From NCBI GenBank assembly GCA_020846515.1, contig JADLDX010000926.1:1-11613 (forward strand): 11,613 nucleotides of DNA, given 5' to 3'. Positions 6,678-11,613 of the stretch are shown here, piece by piece. Under the pieces are notes generated by a model. The model ran no database searches, was not told the DNA's origin, and saw nothing but the letters and a program-made list of their open reading frames with translations. The position numbers were made by a program, and so were the translations under genes. Position 1 is the first letter of the stretch, and every line of letters begins with the position of its first letter. The DNA comes from Pirellulaceae bacterium (GTDB taxonomy: Bacteria; Planctomycetota; Planctomycetia; Pirellulales; Pirellulaceae).

Positions 6678-7721
6678 TTATGGCTCGTTTGTGTCATCGA
6701 CGGCGGCAGGGTCACTGACTTCGGCTTCTTCACCGGCGGCTTCACCCTTGAATTGGGTGGCGACTGTGCGGGCGGAGAATCCGCGGGTTTGCAGCGTGCG
6801 TACGACCTGCTGGGTGTAGCCATGCGTAACCCATATGTGCTCGGCGCCAGTTTCCGAGATGGCTTTCATTAAATCAGACCAATCGACGTGGTCGGAGAGT
6901 ACAAAGCCACGATCCACCGCCCGTCGTCGCCGAATGCCGCGTACGCGCATCCAGCCCGAAGCCATGGCTGTCGATACGTCACCAAAGCGGCGTAACCAAG
7001 TGGTACCCATGGCGGACGGCGGCGCCACAATCAGGGCCTGCGACCAATCAAACTTGGTTGGTGTATCCATGACCGATCGGATCTCGGGCAGCGCCACACC
7101 ACAGGCGCGGTACGCGCGGCACGCACTTATGACTGCGCCATGTGCATAGATGGGCCCGATCGAGGCATCGACCGATGCCAACAGGCGTTGCGCCTTGCCG
7201 ACGGTGTATCCCAGTAGCAGACTGGCTGCACCTCGTCGTTGATTGTCCAGCCACCACGCGTTCACTTCCTGCATCACGACTTGCGGGTGCTCCCAGCGAT
7301 ATAGTGGCAGGCCAAAGGTCGACTCGGTGATGAACGTATGGCAACGCACCGGCTCGAACGGCGTGCAGGTTGGATCTGGCTGCAGTTTGTAGTCACCCGA
7401 GACAACGCAAACCTCACCGTCTACTTCAATGCGAACCTGCGCCGAACCGGTCATGTGTCCGGCAGGATGCAGCGACACGCGGGCCGCGCGAATCATCAGC
7501 GACTGTCCATACTCGACAAAACTGATGCGCGCATGGGGGCCAAGACGCATTTGTAGAATGGCCGCTCCGCTGCGGGCGGCCAAGTAACTCTCACAACCAC
7601 TGCGTGCATGATCGCTGTGCGCATGCGTTACCACGGCTCGTCGCACCGGTCTCCACGGATCGACAAAAAAGTCACCCGCTTCGCAGTACAGGCCGGAAGG
7701 TGTCTCTTGCAAAATGGGCAT
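6678..7721 (-). CDS. Ligase-associated DNA exonuclease, metallo-beta-lactamase fold
   Basis: The product is 347 residues with the metallo-beta-lactamase signature HAHSDH (33-38), further metal ligands at His89 and Asp110 (HPAGH, SGDYK), TESTFG (132-137), and late motifs SDH (276-278) and VTHGY (298-302). It resembles the CPSF/Artemis-type nuclease group and the exonuclease encoded beside ATP-dependent ligases. The last 25 residues or so are acidic and Ala/Glu-rich, probably a disordered tail. It is the first of the four repair genes, 38 nt after the Rieske gene and 46 nt before the ligase. ATG 7721 gives the expected N-terminus but lacks an obvious ribosome-binding site. Family is clear; polarity and substrate of cleavage cannot be read from sequence. 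Confidence 0.9.
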   Translation of the reverse strand: MPILQETPSGLYCEAGDFFVDPWRPVRRAVVTHAHSDHARSGCESYLAARSGAAILQMRLGPHARISFVEYGQSLMIRAARVSLHPAGHMTGSAQVRIEVDGEVCVVSGDYKLQPDPTCTPFEPVRCHTFITESTFGLPLYRWEHPQVVMQEVNAWWLDNQRRGAASLLLGYTVGKAQRLLASVDASIGPIYAHGAVISACRAYRACGVALPEIRSVMDTPTKFDWSQALIVAPPSAMGTTWLRRFGDVSTAMASGWMRVRGIRRRRAVDRGFVLSDHVDWSDLMKAISETGAEHIWVTHGYTQQVVRTLQTRGFSARTVATQFKGEAAGEEAEVSDPAAVDDTNEP

Positions 7722-7759
7722 CGCGTGTAACTCGTTGCCCCATGTTGCCCATGGAGTCG

Positions 7760-8071
7760 TTAATCAGGCACATCCAGCCACAGCTCACTGCCGCGAATCT
7801 CCACCGCATAGGTAGTCAGCATCTGTCGGCCAGTGAGCAGGTTATTACCGTTGGTGACGTCGTATTGCCAACCGTGCCATGGGCAGGTTACACAACAGCC
7901 ATCCAGGGCACCTTTGGCGACGGGACCACCTTGGTGAGCACACATGCCATCCACCGCCCAATAACCGCTGTCCGTTTTAAATACAGCGATCACCCGTTGT
8001 CCGACCAGCACTTCGCGTGCCCCGCCATCGAGCTCATTTATATCGCAGACAAAATGCCAATGATTGTTCAT
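7760..8071 (-). CDS. Small Rieske [2Fe-2S] ferredoxin-like protein
   Basis: The 103-residue product is a stand-alone Rieske domain: C44-A-H46 and C63-P-W-H66 are the two Cys and two His ligands of the iron-sulfur cluster, with the usual spacing and a GWQYD strand after the second pair. It lacks the disulfide cysteines of respiratory Rieske proteins, so it belongs with NirD-like or dioxygenase-type ferredoxins that pass electrons in the cytoplasm. There is no oxygenase or reductase gene beside it. It lies 38 nt ahead of the exonuclease gene on the same strand and may be the first gene of the repair operon. An inserted element ends 15 nt before its start codon. The electron partner is unknown. 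Confidence 0.88.
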   Translation of the reverse strand: MNNHWHFVCDINELDGGAREVLVGQRVIAVFKTDSGYWAVDGMCAHQGGPVAKGALDGCCVTCPWHGWQYDVTNGNNLLTGRQMLTTYAVEIRGSELWLDVPD

Positions 8072-8083
8072 CTGGAAACGTGC

Positions 8084-8242
8084 TTAGGAACCGTAAAAAA
8101 ATAAATGACCGGACTTATCGTGTTGAGAGGTTCGCAGCTTTATCAAATAATGGACTTCACCCTTTGGGTAGCACCGGTCAATTGTTCGAAGCCGAGTAAG
8201 TGCTAAGTCTAAAAAGGTCCCGAAAAACAAGGCTTTTTTCAT
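8084..8242 (-). CDS. Possible 52-residue ORF inside the 277-bp element
   Basis: An open frame begins MKKALFFGTF and ends KSGHLFFYGS, with its TAA formed by the sequence flanking the element. AGGA (8252-8255) stands 9 nt before the ATG, better than the ribosome-binding sites of most minus-strand genes here. The last nine codons or so are the terminal inverted repeat read outward. I recognise no family. It may be a chance frame in a repeat: an overlapping minus-strand frame of 55 codons (8178-8345) is equally open. Listed because recurrence of this peptide elsewhere would settle it. Confidence 0.25.
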   Translation of the reverse strand: MKKALFFGTFLDLALTRLRTIDRCYPKGEVHYLIKLRTSQHDKSGHLFFYGS

Positions 8243-8363
8243 GATTCGCCGTCCTGGTTGCCATAGAGACGGACAACAGTTCCCAGGTCCGACCAGGCAA
8301 GTTACGGATTCCGGAGACGCTTTGGTGCAGTGTGAGTCCGGTCATTTATTTTTTTACGGTTCC
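8087..8363. mobile_element. 277-bp element with perfect 29-bp terminal inverted repeats
   Basis: Positions 8087-8115 and 8335-8363 are exact inverted copies. The ends read GGAACCG and CGGTTCC and include an A7/T7 run and an ATGACCGG box. TTA flanks both sides (8084-8086 and 8364-8366), consistent with a 3-bp target duplication; the right copy is the hemB stop codon on the minus strand. The interior of about 219 bp carries no transposase, so this would be a non-autonomous element. Its position splits the hemB and Rieske genes, which share a strand. A 29-of-29 match suggests recent insertion or selection on pairing. It could also be a non-mobile structured repeat. Confidence 0.65.
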
Positions 8364-9380
<1,017 letters not shown>

Positions 9381-9974
9381 CTATGCTATGCCGTGGAGTT
9401 GTTCGTAGCGGGAAATCTTGTCCGCTTGCTCAAGCGAGATCGCGATGTCATCCAGCCCATGCAAAAGCGAATGACGACGCGACTCCTGAACTTCAAAGCC
9501 GACACATAAGCCTTGCTCGTCGCTAATCTGGCACTTTTCCAAATCGACGGTCAGTTTGTAGCCCGGCGTGTTGGTCGTTCGCGCAAAGATGTCTTCGATC
9601 TGTTCTTCGCTCAAGACGATCGGCAGCACGCCATTCTTGAAGCAGTTACTGAAGAAGATATCGGCAAACGATGGGGCTAGGACGGCTCGAAATCCGTAGT
9701 CATCCAACGCCCAAACCGCGTGCTCACGACTGGAACCCGAGCCAAAATTGCGGCGGGCCACCAGAATCGACGCGCCAGCGAAACGTGGCAAGTTCAATTC
9801 AAATTCCGGAGTGGGTTGACCATTGTCCAGGAACCGCCAATCGAAGAACAAGTATTGGCCGAAGCCGGTACGTTCGATGCGCTTGAGAAATTGCTTCGGG
9901 ATAATCTGATCGGTATCCACGTTGGCGCGATCCATTGTCGCGACCAGACCCGTGTGCTTGGTAAAGGCTTGCAT
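9381..9974 (-). CDS. leuD: 3-isopropylmalate dehydratase small subunit
   Basis: The 197-residue product is the swivel-domain subunit that pairs with LeuC to isomerise 2-isopropylmalate to 3-isopropylmalate in leucine synthesis. Diagnostic segments are [12 protein letters not shown] (20-31) near the N-terminus and [10 protein letters not shown] (77-86), which forms part of the substrate site. Length matches the usual bacterial LeuD of about 200 residues. It starts 60 nt downstream of leuC and ends 6 nt before hemB, all on the minus strand. No clear ribosome-binding site is seen before the ATG. Confidence 0.96.
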   Translation of the reverse strand: MQAFTKHTGLVATMDRANVDTDQIIPKQFLKRIERTGFGQYLFFDWRFLDNGQPTPEFELNLPRFAGASILVARRNFGSGSSREHAVWALDDYGFRAVLAPSFADIFFSNCFKNGVLPIVLSEEQIEDIFARTTNTPGYKLTVDLEKCQISDEQGLCVGFEVQESRRHSLLHGLDDIAISLEQADKISRYEQLHGIA

Positions 9975-10034
9975 GTTATCGTGTTTTTATATGCGAGTAA
10001 GTTCGTGTTTGGAAATAGGGACCGTGGCGGTTGG

Positions 10035-11456
10035 TTAGCTCTTGTAGTTCCACTGACGAATGTCGGTGAAGTGACCTTCGATGGCGGCTGCGGCAGCCAT
10101 GGCTGGTGATACTAAGTGGGTGCGCCCACCTTTGCCCTGTCGTCCTTCGAAATTGCGATTGCTGGTCGAGGCACATCGCTCGCCTGGTTCCAAGCGATCG
10201 GGGTTCATGGCCAGGCACATGCTGCAACCTGCTTCGCGCCAGTCAAACCCTGCTTCGCGGAAGATAGCATCCAGCCCCTCTTGTTCGGCCTGACGTTTCA
10301 CTTGACCACTGCCCGGTACGACCATGGCATTGACCTTGGAACTCACGCGATAGCCACGGACGACTTGAGCCGCTGCGCGTAGATCTTCGATGCGCGCGTT
10401 GGTACAGGATCCGATGAAGACTCGATTGATGTTAATGTCGGTCAGGGGAGTACCAGCGCTCAGTCCCATATACTCCAACGATCGCGCGGTCGTTTTTTGG
10501 TCCGTCTCGTCGCGATAGTCAGCCGGGTTAGGCACTTTGGCACTGATCGAAGTCACTTGACCCGGGTTGGTACCCCAAGTGACTTGTGGTTCGATGTCTC
10601 GTCCTTCGAAGATGCGCACCTTGTCGTACTGGGCACCAGGATCGCTCGGCAACGTTCGCCACTTGGCCACGGCCGCGTCATAGTCGCGTGGTCCAAACGG
10701 ACGACCTCGCATGTATTCAAATGTGATTTCATCTGGTGCGATCAGTCCAGCGCGGGCGCCGGCTTCGATCGACATATTGCAGACTGTCATGCGCTCTTCC
10801 ATCGACAAAGCCCGAATAGCAGAGCCGGTATACTCGAGCACATAGCCCGTGCCACCATCAGTCGAAATCTGACCGATCAGGTACAGGATCAAGTCCTTGG
10901 CTGTAACGCCGGGGGCCAGTGCGCCATTGACTCGCAGTTCGTAAGTCTTGGGTAGGTATTGCAGCAGTGTTTGAGTGGCCAGCACATGCTCCACTTCGCT
11001 CGTTCCGATACCAAAGGCCAGGGCGCCAAATGCACCATGCGTAGCCGTATGGCTATCACCACAGACGATGGTCATGCCAGGTTGTGTGTAACCCAGCTCC
11101 GGACCAATGATGTGGACGATACCTTGGTTGACATCATTTAGATCGTACAAGCGAATGCCGAACTGCTTGCAGTTTTCGCGGAGCGTGTCGACCTGTTGCC
11201 TGGCAATTGGGTCGGCGATAGGCAGATGCCGATCGCTGGTCGGCACATTGTGGTCGGGAGTCGCAATGGTGCGTTCCGGACGTCGGACCTTGCGAGCGGC
11301 CAGGCGTAAGCCCTCGAAAGCTTGAGCGCTGGTGACCTCATGCACCAGATGCAAATCGATGTATAGCATCGCTTGCTTGCCTGGTTCGGCGTGGACGACA
11401 TGGTTATCCCAGATCTTTTGGAACATGGTTCGTGGCGAACCGCTGGCGGTGGACAT
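10035..11456 (-). CDS. leuC: 3-isopropylmalate dehydratase large subunit
   Basis: The 473-residue product is the aconitase-family catalytic subunit. The [4Fe-4S] cysteines are visible: Cys351 in [11 protein letters not shown], and Cys411 and Cys414 in [18 protein letters not shown] (131-144) and the C-terminal [19 protein letters not shown] (433-451) are the other family hallmarks. It acts with LeuD in leucine synthesis. The first in-frame start after an upstream TAA (11532-11534) is the ATG at 11456, giving a short Ser/Thr-rich lead before MFQKIWD; an ATG at 11426 would remove it and fit many homologues equally well. An AGGAAG lies about 12 nt upstream of 11456, rather far for a strong site. 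No leuA or leuB is in view. Confidence 0.96.
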   Translation of the reverse strand: MSTASGSPRTMFQKIWDNHVVHAEPGKQAMLYIDLHLVHEVTSAQAFEGLRLAARKVRRPERTIATPDHNVPTSDRHLPIADPIARQQVDTLRENCKQFGIRLYDLNDVNQGIVHIIGPELGYTQPGMTIVCGDSHTATHGAFGALAFGIGTSEVEHVLATQTLLQYLPKTYELRVNGALAPGVTAKDLILYLIGQISTDGGTGYVLEYTGSAIRALSMEERMTVCNMSIEAGARAGLIAPDEITFEYMRGRPFGPRDYDAAVAKWRTLPSDPGAQYDKVRIFEGRDIEPQVTWGTNPGQVTSISAKVPNPADYRDETDQKTTARSLEYMGLSAGTPLTDININRVFIGSCTNARIEDLRAAAQVVRGYRVSSKVNAMVVPGSGQVKRQAEQEGLDAIFREAGFDWREAGCSMCLAMNPDRLEPGERCASTSNRNFEGRQGKGGRTHLVSPAMAAAAAIEGHFTDIRQWNYKS

Positions 11457-11596
11457 GGCTGAAAGAGGCTTCCTGTGTCGACAAAATGGGAGGTTAACCG
11501 GCCCAACAAAGGCATTGCCGGACCCACCATCTTAACCGCCGGCAGCCAAATCCTCCAGTCGCATAGTCGCCCCTGAGCGGTCACCTGCTCGCGTTC

Positions 11597-11605
11597 TGTT
11601 AAAAT
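11597..11605 (+). promoter_or_regulatory. Possible divergent extended -10 element at window edge
   Basis: TGTTAAAAT matches an extended -10 hexamer (TG, one base, then TAAAAT) reading away from leuC. I see no good -35 at the right distance, and any gene it serves lies beyond the window. The 157 nt between leuC and the window end show nothing else definite apart from two TTAACCG copies 38 bp apart (11494-11500, 11532-11538). Confidence 0.15.
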
Positions 11606-11613
11606 GTGCCGGC

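Noticed and set aside
8178..8345. Minus-strand 55-codon frame inside the element (MTGLTLHQSV start)
   Set aside because: It overlaps the better-supported 52-codon frame, begins right after a TAA, and has no ribosome-binding site at workable distance. It would be revived by conservation in other copies.
11532..11564. Ten-codon frame (MRLEDLAAGG) upstream of leuC as a leucine attenuator leader
   Set aside because: It has only two leucine codons, no run of them, and no terminator/antiterminator pair follows that I can see.
11138..11584. A 148-codon minus-strand frame overlapping the leuC start
   Set aside because: It covers leuC in another frame, gives low-complexity Arg/Ser/Pro-rich sequence, and LeuC itself is unmistakable here.

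Overview
The window is an ordinary bacterial chromosomal segment of moderate GC content. Its gene content, weak Shine-Dalgarno usage on the minus strand and palindromic intergenic repeats suggest a planctomycete, perhaps of the Pirellula/Rhodopirellula type. This is a guess from style; a proteobacterium cannot be excluded without a database search.

Layout. Positions 1-1530 (plus strand) hold four small membrane-protein genes: the 3' end of an unrecognised gene, a single-helix protein like the DUF883/ElaB group, a two-helix protein like the YqjE/phage-holin group, and after a gap another single-helix protein. The first three overlap one another and look like one transcription unit. Two related palindromic repeats lie here: a 140-bp MITE-like element at 1044-1183 and a structured repeat at 1545-1633. 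The latter sits in the convergent gap before the minus-strand genes.

Positions 1659-7721 (minus strand) encode the four-gene 'ligase-associated' DNA-repair cluster. In transcription order these are a metallo-beta-lactamase-fold exonuclease, an ATP-dependent DNA ligase, a DEXH-box Lhr-type helicase and a metallophosphoesterase. Ligase and helicase overlap by 4 nt (GTGA) and the others are closely spaced, so a coupled operon is likely. A small Rieske [2Fe-2S] protein (7760-8071) lies directly upstream on the same strand.

Positions 8364-11456 (minus strand) carry leuC, leuD and hemB: both subunits of isopropylmalate isomerase, then porphobilinogen synthase. leuD and hemB are 6 nt apart. Between hemB and the Rieske gene sits a 277-bp element (8087-8363) with perfect 29-bp terminal inverted repeats, flanked by a duplicated TTA that on the coding strand is hemB's own TAA stop. 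It contains a 52-codon minus-strand reading frame with a plausible ribosome-binding site, ending exactly at the element's edge.

The best candidates for something undescribed are the two terminal-inverted-repeat elements, both inserted at a TAA stop codon without damaging the gene. The DNA-repair cluster is a recognised module. No RNA genes, CRISPR array or transposase gene were found.
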